From Helianthus annuus (taxonomy: Eukaryota > Streptophyta > Magnoliopsida > Asterales > Asteraceae): a stretch of 64,000 bases of DNA. The stretch is from contig NC_035446.2 in the NCBI RefSeq assembly GCF_002127325.2, positions 155,984,629 through 156,048,628 of the forward strand, written 5' to 3'. The stretch's first letter is position 1, and each line of letters starts with the position of its first letter. Made by a program: the position numbers and the translations under genes. Under the pieces are notes generated by a model. That model was not told the DNA's origin and ran no database searches. It saw only the letters and a list, made by a program, of their open reading frames with translations. This document shows, piece by piece, positions 21,511 to 31,509 of this stretch.

Positions 21511-23443
21511 GGTTTTTCATAAGAATTTTTTGTAAATAGTTTACCGTTTTCTTAAAAATCAAAAACACAAAAAAATTGAAAAATCAAAAACATAAAAAAA
21601 AATAGAAAATCAAAAATGAGATTTCACTGTGTGAAAAAGAAGAAATGATAGTACATCAGCAAGTTACACTGTCACACTGAACTTGAACCTAAATTGCTTA
21701 AGTGTGATAGCAGCTTCATCATATGATGTACCAGTAGGCAAAAGCATGAAATAATCAACTTACCAATGTGATATAAACTTAAATGAACTGAATATGAGTG
21801 GGGAACACATTAGTGGTGTATGGTTTAATGACCTTAATTCTTGCGTTGATAGATTGCCAAAATCTGAAGTTTTGGGTCTTTATACTGTTGTTTCAACTAG
21901 GGATATCTTGGCTGTCTGTCTGTTAGAACTAAAATTGTACATGACCCCAGGAAAGATAGTCACTTGGAATTAGCTCATTTCTATTTAAATGTCTGTATAT
22001 TTCCCGATACACACAATTTTGATCTGATTCTGAAATCTTCTCTGTAAAAAGTCGTGTACCTCCTCTGCTGCATCCAGATATATGCTGACCTGGAGGTGCT
22101 AGGCAACAACAGCTTCTGCTGCATCCAGATACATGCTGGCCTAGCTGTTCGTTGTCGCGCTATAGATCTAATACACCCGAAAGAGGCCCTCAAGTGCCCA
22201 AAAGAAACCCAAGAAACCTATATCAAACTGAGAAAATCTCATTTGATCTGTATATTATACCATCTCTACTAACGATCTATTCTGTTCTCTTCTCAACCTA
22301 TTCCCAGTTAAGATTTCAGAACTCTGGATTGGACTTGTGAAATATGTGGTAGGGAAGATACTTGCATGATAGAGTGTGCTGTTTATATTTCCAGGATTTG
22401 ATTAGTATTTATTTGGGTGTTCATTGTTAAGAAATCAAAACATGATAAAACAGATTATATGCAGAACTGGACACAGTCAGGATATCTTAAAGTATGAATT
22501 CAGTATACTCACCTACTACGATGAATCTTTGTGCATACCTTGATAGTGGGGGTATATCCTGAAGTGGGACACGCTCGTATTTCAGTAAATAAAATTACCT
22601 TAATGTATCATACGGTAATGGTACTTGAAATGTTCATGCATTTTGTTTAGATGGACAAACATACTGGTAATCGTCGTGAACTGCTTTCACTAAAAATTGA
22701 ATAAAGAATTATCTAATTGTGTGAAACAGTTTGATTGTGCTGATATGATCTTCTTACCAGTGATTCTCACAAAAATAGAGTGTTTATTGCTTTCGTTATT
22801 TACTTGCTTTCAGAAAAATATAAAAATCCAAAAATAGTGTCATTTTATGTTTAAAATTCTTAACGTACGGAAAACTGTTATTCTTGGAGGAATTGTTACT
22901 GATAGGGGGAGACGGTGTTAGAAAGTGAGTTCAAAATTTTCAATCAGGCAGGTTCTTGTGTGTTGAACAAAAAGTTTTGCGTGTTGGTGATAGATTGAAA
23001 ATGCTTAATCTGTGATACAGTTTAACTAATCTCTTGAAAAATAATAATTTCTTTAACTTATGTTGAAAAATTCTTATGGTTTCTCGAGATGTTTGTTTTA
23101 TAGTATACAGATTGAAGCAGTTTGTTGCTGAGAAGTTGCTGTGAAGATGAGAGTTTGATTGGCTGCATGGTAGAACCTCCTTTCTATATTGCAGACAAGA
23201 TTGAAGAGTTTGAAGATTGATGTGCAAATGCTGAACTGGAGTTTACTCAAAAGCTAACGTTTTAAAGTTTTGGTGATTGGATGCATCAGCTTAGGGGGAG
23301 TCTGTTGCTGACAGTCTGTTGCTGACAGAAGCCGTTAAAGCTGAAGCTATCCAAAGACCAAAGACAGTGCAAGACTGCATGAAGATTGCAAGAAGACCGA
23401 AGACAAAGTTTTGACTCAAGACAAAGTTTTTATGAAGCTATTG
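21511..23443. other. Long 3' non-coding region of the copia element
   Basis: About 1.9 kb with no convincing ORF. It begins with an A-rich run of AAAATCAAAAAC-like units (21545-21610). A ~27-bp motif starting GCTGCATCCAGAT is duplicated at about 22068 and 22119. The sequence ends at the polypurine tract. Confidence 0.7.
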
Positions 23444-23456
23444 TCAAGGGGGAGTT
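23444..23456 (+). promoter_or_regulatory. Polypurine tract of the copia element
   Basis: TCAAGGGGGAGTT lies immediately before the 3' LTR and serves as the plus-strand primer. Confidence 0.85.
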
Positions 23457-23953
23457 TGTTGGTGCATATTTGTGACAACAGCTTAGATTTGGTCTTTGGA
23501 TATCTTGTAATTAGTTAAACGATAAACAGTTAGCGGGTTTAGCTTTGTAATAGTTAGTTGTAATGTTTGGGCTAACTAAACCCAAAGGATTGGGTGATGG
23601 GGGGCGAATTGGGCCTGTCCAATTCGCAGCCCATGAGTCTTTAACCTAGCCCAGTTGTGAACCTTGTGTTATATAAACAAGGTTAGACATTAGGGTTGAG
23701 GTTAATCAGCCAAAACAGTTGTTAGAGAGCAATTTCGTGAGAACATTAGGGTTTGGACGAAATTAGGGTTTGGTTAGGGATCTTGGATTGATTGTAATCA
23801 GATTGATAGATAATCAATAAAGATCCGGTTTGAAATTGAATTTCTGATTTCTGTTTTCTACACGTTTTCTGCTAATTCTGATCAAGAGGATTCCGCACTC
23901 TTGATTGGAAAGACGATTCTGTGAAGATCCATAAGACTCAAGGGGGACCTACA
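23457..23953 (+). repeat. 3' LTR of the gag-only copia element
   Basis: 497 bp, 495 identical to the 5' LTR by eye. It ends CTACA and is followed by the TSD GTGAT. Confidence 0.95.
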
Positions 23954-24464
23954 GTGATTGACGTCACTTGTGGGTGAACGGACCCAACAGTGATATGACC
24001 ACAGTCACCGAAACGAGTCGAGTGACAAATACTGTGGGTAGTTGGTTGACATATAAACATTGTAATCGCTCTTAATACTGTGAATTATAACAAATCTGTT
24101 TTGTATAAAACCTGAATGAACTCACTCAGTATTTCCCGCTGACAAAACCTTTTTAAAACGCGTTTCAGGTAATTACAGTAGATTGGAGTAAGGATTGAAT
24201 CCAGCACTGAAGGACTTCAAGAAGTGGCTTATTTTATTAATTAAATCAAATTAAGAAATATCGTTTTATTAAAGCTACCTTTGTAAAACATGGGTTATCC
24301 CATCTATTTAATAAATAAAATCCGGTGTTTTTAAACTCTGATATTTTTCCTAACTCACGGTCCTGATGAAATTTCCGCTGCAATGTTTTTCAAAATAATC
24401 ACCGGTACCACTTGACTGCTCGCGGCTTCCTATTCCGACCAGGATGGGGTCGGGGGTCGTGACA

Positions 24465-24911
24465 ATATCCACAGCCCCTATACTCCTTATGAGATAGAAA
24501 TGATTTTCACCGGTGTTTGTTTCAACACCGAACATATTCTTGATCCTCTTGAATGCATCTAAATTACCGGAGTAATGATGTATAAAAATATGTGTTTACA
24601 TACCAGATTTCTGACCAGAGGCCACCATCAGTGCCGTTGACGATGAATTCTGAGTTTCGGACTTCATCTTCTTCATGTTTTTGTTTGTCGGTATCAATGG
24701 CTTGCCTGATCAAAAGAGTTGCTTCATCATTTACTTTTTCTTTGCAGTAAGCAATTTGATGTCCAGGCTGGCTGGACTAGTAGCATCTTATTTGTATTGT
24801 CTTTGTCATCGATCGTTCCCTTTGTTCGTCGAAACAATGTTTGCATGGCAGAACCGTTGCAGACGTGTAAACTCTTTCTCCTTCATAATCTGTCGTGGCT
24901 CTGATACCACA
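24465..24911 (-). pseudogene. Copia gag-pol fragment (minus strand), interrupted by the gypsy LTR
   Basis: On the minus strand a PBS-like TGGTATCAGAGCCA (24909-24896) is followed by pieces of a copia gag-pol: a zinc-knuckle-like stretch (GHQIAYCKEK), then WSEIWYVN and FGVETNTGENHFYLIRSIGA, typical of the linker before the copia protease. Most of gag is missing. The fragment stops exactly where the gypsy LTR ends (24464), so it was the gypsy's target. Confidence 0.6.
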
Positions 24912-25385
24912 TGTTGGCAGCGGAAGTTTAACTTCATCTTGAACATGATTTGCAGAACTTGATTCACCATAAACACTTTATGGATTCATAATGAATCAAA
25001 TACAAGCAACACACACACACACACAAACGAATTGGATGATTATGAGTGAAGGATATTATAACAAAATTTCTTGGTGCCGGTTATTGATCCCGGCAAATTG
25101 TTTCTATACATAGTGAGGGACAGTTATTTTATGGCGGTTACTTTTGGCGGGATTAACCGCCGTTTGAACCAGTGTGTCTTAATCCGACGTGTCCCCAAAC
25201 ATAATCGATACACACACATATACATAGGTATAATAGAGTTATGTCTACATAATATACATAATATATATAATATAATCGAGTTTATATATTCGAACAAAAT
25301 TGTTAGTTTAAAAAATATAGATTAAGGGTATACTAAAATATGTGAATTTATAGATGAATAAATAAACCAGTTACTAAAGTATGAA
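24912..25385 (-). repeat. Probable LTR of the minus-strand copia fragment
   Basis: On the minus strand this region ends ...GCTGCCAACA directly before the PBS, as an LTR should. It has no ORF and contains a palindromic segment with GGCGGTTA/TAACCGCC. The outer end is not defined and no partner LTR is seen. Confidence 0.4.
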
Positions 25386-25839
25386 AGCTCAGGAATGACA
25401 CATACTATGCTCTTTTCTTTTTCAACAAAAACAAAAAGTAGAACAAATCGACCACCTTCCATTATCATCCTCTAAGGCATGTTGGATGGAGTGGGGTGAA
25501 TTCTCTTAAAGGCCTCCCTCTAAATGGAGGATTTTATTGGTTCATCTAAGCTGCATTAAGTTCCACTCTTAACCCCTATTTTACGTCTGCAATTTCACTC
25601 ACAACCCCCGTTTAGAACTCCTTTTTGACGTTCACGGAGAGGTGTTGGGGCGTTAAAGACTAATGTGGAAAATTATGCAAGTTGTAATGAATTATCATTC
25701 TATCATCTTGATTCTCAAACTAAAATACGTTAATCGAAAGTTCAAATGATAATTCATTTACTAGAATTAGGAAATTAATTATAGACACATTCACTGACTT
25801 AAATAAAGTGACTAACTAAGTCAGATACTCTAATTAAGA
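25386..25839. other. Unrecognised spacer
   Basis: No gene, no clear repeat structure. It includes a TGGATGGAGTGGGGTGAATT segment that looks like MITE terminal sequence, but no partner was found. Confidence 0.3.
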
Positions 25840-27260
25840 TTAGTGTTCCGGAAGAACAACCATACATTGGTGATAAGTCAATGGCACGCTTGAAGAATGT
25901 TAGACTAATCGGTTCCAAAAAAAATCCTAAAAGATGGAGCAAGTAATGAAAACAGTCAAGTTGGGGTAGAGTAAAAGTGTCTCATAAAGAGACATTCGAC
26001 ATGATGGTTTTAAAAGAACCTCATGTACCTGAATATAGAGATCTCAGTAAATTATATCATGTTTGGAAATATGTGGAATCATAACAAAATTGTCGTCGAT
26101 GGTATTTTTGTATATATTGTAGCGTTTGAAATAATGAAAATTATGAGGATCAAGAACCAAGATCTACCGATAAATGAAAGGTGAAATGATTGGCCAAAAT
26201 GAAAGCACGCAATTGAGCCAGAATTGAATTCTCTCACGAATCTTGAAATTTTGGACAAGTGGTCCATACAACTGAAAGTTGTAAAATATGTTAGATACAA
26301 ATGAGCCTTTTATACGAAAACTTAATGAGAAATGTGAAGTTATGCAATTTAAGGAACAACTTGTGTCACATGTATATTCGTAAAGGCTCGTAATTAAGTA
26401 TGAGGAGAAATATTCTCTAGTAGAGTATGCAACAACTTTCTAGTTTAGTAATGCAATAGAGAATTGATACGCGTCTAATGAGTATTATGATATCCTAAAT
26501 ATATGATAATGAAATTTACATGAAATCCCTATAGGATTTAAAGTGTCAAAATCATGTAAAATACGTTCTCGAGAACGATATAATTGATGTATACGTTGAT
26601 AAGTTATTTTGGACAAGTGGTCCATACAACTGAAAGTTGTAAAATATGTTAGATACAAATGAGCCTTTTATGCGAAAACTTAATGAGAAATGTGAAGTTA
26701 TGCAATTTAAGGAACAACTGGTGTCATATGTATATTCGTAAAGGCTCGTAATTAAGTATGAGGAGAAATATTCTCCAGTAGAGTATGCAACAACTTTCTA
26801 GTTTAGTAATGCAATAGAGAATTGATACGCGTCTAATGAGTATTATGATATCCTAAATATATGATAATGAAATTTACATGAAATCCCTATAGGATTTAAA
26901 GTGTCAAAATCATGTAAAATATGTTCTGGAGAACGATATAATTGATGTATACGTTGATAAGTTGAACATAACTGGAACTCTTAATGCATTTCCCTAGGCA
27001 GTTTAGTGCATCTAAATAAACATCTTAAGGATGTGACTCCTATGCAGGAATAAGCTTATGATGATTATGTTATCTCGGTAAGCTATGTACAAGATGGTAC
27101 AATACAAATTGAAAATGAAACGACTGTTAGCGAATTCTTTGAATATAATATATAAAATTATGTAATAAAAGGTGAAGTTTATGTGACAAAACTCTGAAGC
27201 ATAGAAAGGAGACCATGACAAATTATAAATGCATGAAGCATTTAAATTAAAATATGGAGA
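25840..27260 (+). pseudogene. Decayed Ty1/copia reverse transcriptase region
   Basis: Nucleotide-level resemblance to a common copia pol (from the end of integrase through RT) is recognisable, but every frame is full of stops and indels. Readable traces include a DWPK-like stretch, AFEIMKIM, YMKS-DLKCQ and DVYVDKLNITGT. It contains a 358-bp tandem duplication. It may be the other part of the copia fragment at 24465-24911, though here it is on the plus strand, so more likely a separate insertion. Confidence 0.5.
26248..26963 (+). repeat. 358-bp tandem duplication (2 copies)
   Basis: Copy 1 spans 26248-26605 and copy 2 spans 26606-26963. Both run from GGACAAGTGGTCCATACAAC to GATGTATACGTTGATAAGTT with fewer than ten differences, so the duplication is much younger than the decay of the pol sequence it lies in. 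Confidence 0.9.
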
Positions 27261-27279
27261 AATATATTTTATAAGGCTC

Positions 27280-27512
27280 TAACTATCTGCACACCCTGTT
27301 TGCCTATCTGCACACTTAGGGTTTACCTACGCTGCGTATAGGTCTATACGCAGCGTATAGGGTTAACCCTATACGCTGCGTATAGACCTATACTCAGCGT
27401 ATATAAACCCTGGATTTCAGAGCCTTATCAGCAATCATTGCACAGAAAACAAGGGTTTATATACGCTGCGTAGGGACCTACGCTGCGTAGGGACCTATAC
27501 GCAGCGTATATA
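27280..27512. repeat. Near-perfect palindromes of the CGCTGCGTATAG motif, cluster 1
   Basis: The centre is a 74-bp palindrome (27328-27401, symmetry axis between 27364 and 27365, one mismatch) built from TACGCTGCGTATAG and its complement, with weaker symmetry extending outward. A second set follows at 27454-27510. It is non-coding. Confidence 0.9.
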
Positions 27513-27544
27513 AAGCTCAATTTTTGTATTTTTTATATATTCCT

Positions 27545-28115
27545 TTGTTTATTTATTAAAAAAGAAAATTATTTATAAAAAACAATATTATTGGCAAATA
27601 ATACAGATATAAATTATAAAAATTAAAAAAATACAACTATTATGAATTATATAAATTAAAAAAGAAAATTATTTATAAAAAACAATATTATTGGTAAATA
27701 ATACAAATATCAATTATAAAAATTAAAAATAATACAACTACTATTAATTATAAAAATAAAAAAAGAAAATTATTTATAAAAAACAATATTATTGGTAAAT
27801 AATACAAATATAAATTATAAAAATTAAAAATAATACAAGTATTATGAATTATAAAAATTAAAAAAGAAAATTATTTATAAAAAACAATATTATTGGTAAA
27901 TAATACAAATATAAATTATAAAAATTAAAAATAATACAACTACTATTAATTATAAAAATTAAAAAAGAAAATTATTTATAAAAAACAATATTATTGGTAA
28001 ATAATACAAATATAAATTATAAAAATTAAAAATAATACAACTATTATGAATTATAAAAATTAAAAAAGAAAATTATTTATAAAAAACAATACTATTGGTA
28101 AATAATACAAATATA
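27545..28115 (+). repeat. ~101-bp AT-rich tandem repeat, six copies
   Basis: The marker AACAATATTATTGG recurs at 27581, 27681, 27782, 27883, 27984 and 28085 (with one substitution in the last), giving a period of 100-101 bp. Units consist of A/T with hardly any G or C. Confidence 0.92.
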
Positions 28116-28570
28116 TTATACGATACGATGCAACACGATACGCTACTACACTATACGATACGATGCAACACGATACGCTACTATACGATACGATACGATA
28201 TAACACCCTTATAGGTCTATGGGTGTATATATGTCTCGTATAGGCCTATAGGTATGGTTTAGGTCCCGTGTAGGCCTATAGGCATATACATCACCTATAC
28301 GAGACTTATACTATACACTATACGAGACGATGCAACACGATACGCTACTATACGATACGATACGACATAACAACCGTCTAGGTCTATAGGTGTACTATAC
28401 GATACGATACGATAATATACACTATACGATACGATACGTTACGATATAATACAATACGACACTATAGTATAGGTCACGTATAGGCCTATAGGCAGATACA
28501 AGACATATATGAGACTTATACGAGGTTTATACGAGACTTATACTATACGATACGATACTTCAAAATGTTT
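28116..28570. repeat. CGATACGATA-type low-complexity repeat
   Basis: Many overlapping copies of ACGATACG, TATACGAGAC and TAGGCCTATAGG, including repeated segments such as GATGCAACACGATACGCTAC (three copies). It lies between the two palindrome clusters. Confidence 0.85.
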
Positions 28571-28583
28571 TTTTTTTAAATTC

Positions 28584-28960
28584 ACCCTTTATATACGCTG
28601 CGTAGGCCTATACGTAGCGTATATAAAGGGTCAAAAAGTATATTTTTACCACAAGTTTGTGGTTAAAAATAAAAATTACCCTTTATATACGCTGCGTATA
28701 GACCTATACGCAGCGTATATAAAGTGTCAAAAAGACAATTTTACCCTTGCATATGGCTGCGTATAGCCCCAAATGCAGGGGTAAAATGGTCTTTCCAACT
28801 ATACGATGCGTATAGACCCATACACAGCGTATATAAAGGGTCAAAAGACATTTTTACCCTTGAATTTGGCTTCATATAGCCCCAAATGAAGGGCTAAATG
28901 GTCTTATTGACCCTTTATATACGCTGCGTATAGACCTATACGCAGCGTATATGAAGGTTT
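28584..28960. repeat. Palindromes of the CGCTGCGTATAG motif, cluster 2
   Basis: Four inverted repeats lie at 28584-28631, 28681-28724, about 28798-28840 and about 28909-28956. The one at 28681-28724 has perfect 21-bp arms around a 2-bp centre. All start CTTTATATACGCTGCG or a variant and are separated by about 50-80 bp of similar spacer (TCAAAAAG..TTTTACCC), so the palindrome plus spacer forms a repeat unit of about 100 bp. Confidence 0.9.
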
Positions 28961-29179
28961 TTTTATAAAGGTTATATCGAATCGTATAGGTGTAGTATAG
29001 GTCACGAATCGGCCTCGTAAGTGTGATATCGTATCGTATAGCGTAGTATATGTCACGTATTGACTTCGTATAAGCCTATAAATGTGATTTCGTATCGTAT
29101 AGCTTAGTATAAATGTGTTTTATTGGACCAATAATACATGTTTAGAGATATTATACAATATGGTGTTGGTAGCATTATT
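28961..29179. other. Tail of the palindromic region
   Basis: Three degenerate copies of a CGTATCGTATAG.GTAGTATA-like motif fade into unique AT-rich sequence. No gene. Confidence 0.6.
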
Positions 29180-30520
29180 TTATACAATAGAGTAAAATAA
29201 ACGGATAGTCCTTGTGGTTTGCCAAAGTAATAGGTTTAGTCTCCAACTTTTGGAAATTATATTGGTGCTCCCTGTGATTTGCTCGGTTGTTACTCGGATA
29301 GTCTCTATAGTGGATGTTTGTTAAGTTATCTAGTTAAATTGCTATGAAATGACTAAACTACCCTGTATATTAAAAAATAATAAATAAAACATTAAAAGAA
29401 AAAAAAATAAATATGTAGGACCCAACCCTACCTTCCTTTTCTCCCTCCGCCCTCTCTCTCTCAGATCTCAAACAAACCCACCCACCATCACCGTTCTTCT
29501 TCCTCACCGTTTCGCACCGTCGACAACCACCGTTCACCACCATTTATGAGCAATTTCACACACATCCACCAACCAAAGCCCTAATTTCAGTTTGTTGATC
29601 TGTTTTGATGCGTGGTTTTGATGGGTTTCTCGAAAAAAACTTGGAGGATTTACTGAAAATTACAGTTTCAAGAGATAAGTGGATGGTTGTGGTTATGGTT
29701 GAAGGTCGATTACTAACAGGAATGTTATACGATGGAAGGTATCGGTTCTATACAATTACTCCTCCAGTTTTCCAGGGACATTGGTCGGACATCCGGTGTT
29801 GGATTGAGAGTTTAAGAAAGATTGTACAGATTTGTCGAGCAGGGTGGTGTTATTGTCACATTTGTTCGAGGAGATTATGGATTTTAAGGGTGATGTGAAG
29901 TTGAATTTGTCTTGCTTGTCTAAGTTAATGGTCTCTTCAGGATGCCAAAAAGCTATGGGTAAGGGAACGATGGCAAGGGAAATGTTATCGGTGGCTACAG
30001 AAACGACGGTGATAGGTCTCGGTGGTTTCTCTTTGTAGATCTCATTCTCTTTCTAGATACATCTATTTCTCTTTCTACAGGTTGGTGTTCTTAATGGTTG
30101 CAGATGGGTGGCGTTAATGGTGGAGGTGGGTGGTGTTATGGAATGAAATAGGTGAGGATGGTGTCTGAGGTGATACCGGCGATAGAGAAACATCAACGGA
30201 GAAGAGGGGGACAATGGGTGTGGGTTGGGTGCAAGTTTATTTTTTAGGCAAAAATAGTGGGTCCCACTCATATTCTCAAATATTAATCATATTTCTTTAA
30301 ATTTTAATGTTTTTGTTGTTATTATTTAACACTAAGAGGCATTATAGTTATTTCACATCAACTCAACAGCTCAAACTAACGGACATCCACTATAGGGACT
30401 ATCTGAGTAACAACCGAGCAAACCACAGGGAGCACCAATATAATTTCTAAAAGTTTGGGACTAAACCTGTTATTTTGGCAAACCACATGGACTATATGTG
30501 CATTTTATTCTTATACAATA
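29180..30520. mobile_element. Pack-MULE-like element with 10-bp TSD
   Basis: Inverted termini of ~170-200 bp (29190 onward and up to 30510) match with scattered differences. They are flanked by a perfect 10-bp duplication TTATACAATA (29180-29189 and 30511-30520). The 1,321-bp element has no transposase. The interior has G/C-richer, gene-like sequence including a fragment that resembles a U-box E3 ligase, so it looks like a gene-capturing MULE. Confidence 0.85.
29808..29942 (+). pseudogene. Captured fragment resembling a plant U-box (PUB) protein N-terminal region
   Basis: In one frame the sequence reads KKDCTDLSSR, VVLLSHLFEEIMDFKGD and CLSKLMVSS, resembling the helical N-terminal region of plant U-box/ARM ubiquitin ligases. 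It ends at TCTTCAG, where a splice boundary of the donor gene could lie. The recognition is from memory of the family and is moderate; the fragment is too short to function. Confidence 0.45.
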
Positions 30521-31034
30521 CATGTTTTGGTTTGGGACTTTGGGTTGGTAAGCTCTTGCCAAAGCGTGGAGATAGCAATAAAGCACCGATGACGATGACT
30601 TGGTTTATATTATCGTCACTTTACTTGGGGATTTAACACCAAACCAAGGGGTCCATAATGATTGGTCATTTAAACCCCTTATGATATTTCCTTACGAAAT
30701 ACTAAACGACGATGGTACATAGTTTCCCTGCTGATTTGACAGTATCGTTGTGGTTTGATCTAACGTTGCGGGGCGTTTCCTTACTATTCAAACCAATATG
30801 GTCGTCGAGTGTGTGAGGGTCCTTAAAAAACTCCACGATTTAAGGCATTAATACTTAATAGGATACAACTTCTTGCCTCAAAACCGAGTTCTTGCGATCA
30901 ATGTTAACTAACACCCTTTTCTCATCATTCTTTACGAATATATCTTTTTATTTTATTTTAGTTTTATGACCCATAAATTTAAACCTTTACTTTTGGATTG
31001 AATAGACGTTGAAAATGACTCGGTACTAAAGGCT
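30521..31034. other. Unrecognised spacer
   Basis: No gene or repeat recognised. It continues across the LTR element at 31040-34165 into 34171 onward, as the shared ATTGT TSD shows. Confidence 0.4.
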
Positions 31035-31039
31035 ATTGT

Positions 31040-31494
31040 TGTTGATGCAGATTTTGTGTCTGATGCTTGTCGAATAGATTAGTTATTATTTTACGCTGAA
31101 TTTGTAATAGTTAGTGACACAGTCAAACGAATGTGTATTGACCCGCTCGTTTGAAGTGGTCAAACGAGAGGGTTGTATGTTTGACCGTGTGGGTTTTGCT
31201 AGACAAGTGGGTTTGGGTATAAATACCAACCCTTTGTCATTTGCAAAACTTAGAGAGAAGGGGAGCTCATTTGAGAGTTCCCTGTGAGCTTCATTGTGTG
31301 GGGGAGAGATCACCACTTGGTCTCTCCCCGGATGTATACTCCTTTGGTATTAGTTCGGTTATCATATAATCGGGCCGATTTGTAATGTTATACTGCCGAT
31401 TAATTCAAAGAAGTGTGTTTATCCATCTCTAATCTCTCCCGTCTTGAACCGATCTCACACTAATCACGGTTTCGGTCCCGAAAACGGTCCTACA
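31040..31494 (+). repeat. 5' LTR of the non-coding LTR element
   Basis: 455 bp with TG...CA ends, and a TATA-like GGTATAAATACC near 31217. Confidence 0.93.
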
Positions 31495-31496
31495 AT

Positions 31497-31509
31497 TGGT
31501 ATCAGAGCC
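31497..31509 (+). promoter_or_regulatory. Primer-binding site (tRNA-iMet)
   Basis: TGGTATCAGAGCC two bases after the 5' LTR, a perfect match to the usual initiator Met PBS. Confidence 0.9.

Larger units (their letters stand above)
17992..23953 (+). mobile_element. Gag-only Ty1/copia-type LTR element with 5-bp TSD (TR-GAG-like)
   Basis: The two LTRs are 497 bp each (17992-18488 and 23457-23953), begin TG, end CA and differ at only two positions. The 5-bp TSD GTGAT occurs at 17987-17991 and 23954-23958. PBS and polypurine tract are present. The interior encodes an intact gag, followed by only the two ends of pol: a protease stub and the last ~30 residues of the RNase H region. Integrase and reverse transcriptase are absent. 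Such elements are non-autonomous and need pol in trans. The near-identity of the LTRs means the insertion is recent. Confidence 0.93.
16083..24464 (+). mobile_element. Ty3/gypsy 3' LTR (~2.4 kb) split by a copia insertion
   Basis: The LTR begins TGGAACAACTC directly after the polypurine tract and ends ...GGGTCGTGACA at 24464. Removing the copia element and one TSD (17992-23958) leaves about 2,415 bp. It contains TATA-like motifs (TATAAATA near 16397 and 17312), short palindromes at 16339-16380 and imperfect internal duplications. No 5' LTR is visible, so the element is truncated or its 5' part is outside or unrecognisable. The 3' boundary abuts a minus-strand copia fragment that it interrupts. 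Lineage (Tekay/Del-like) is a guess from LTR style. Confidence 0.7.
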
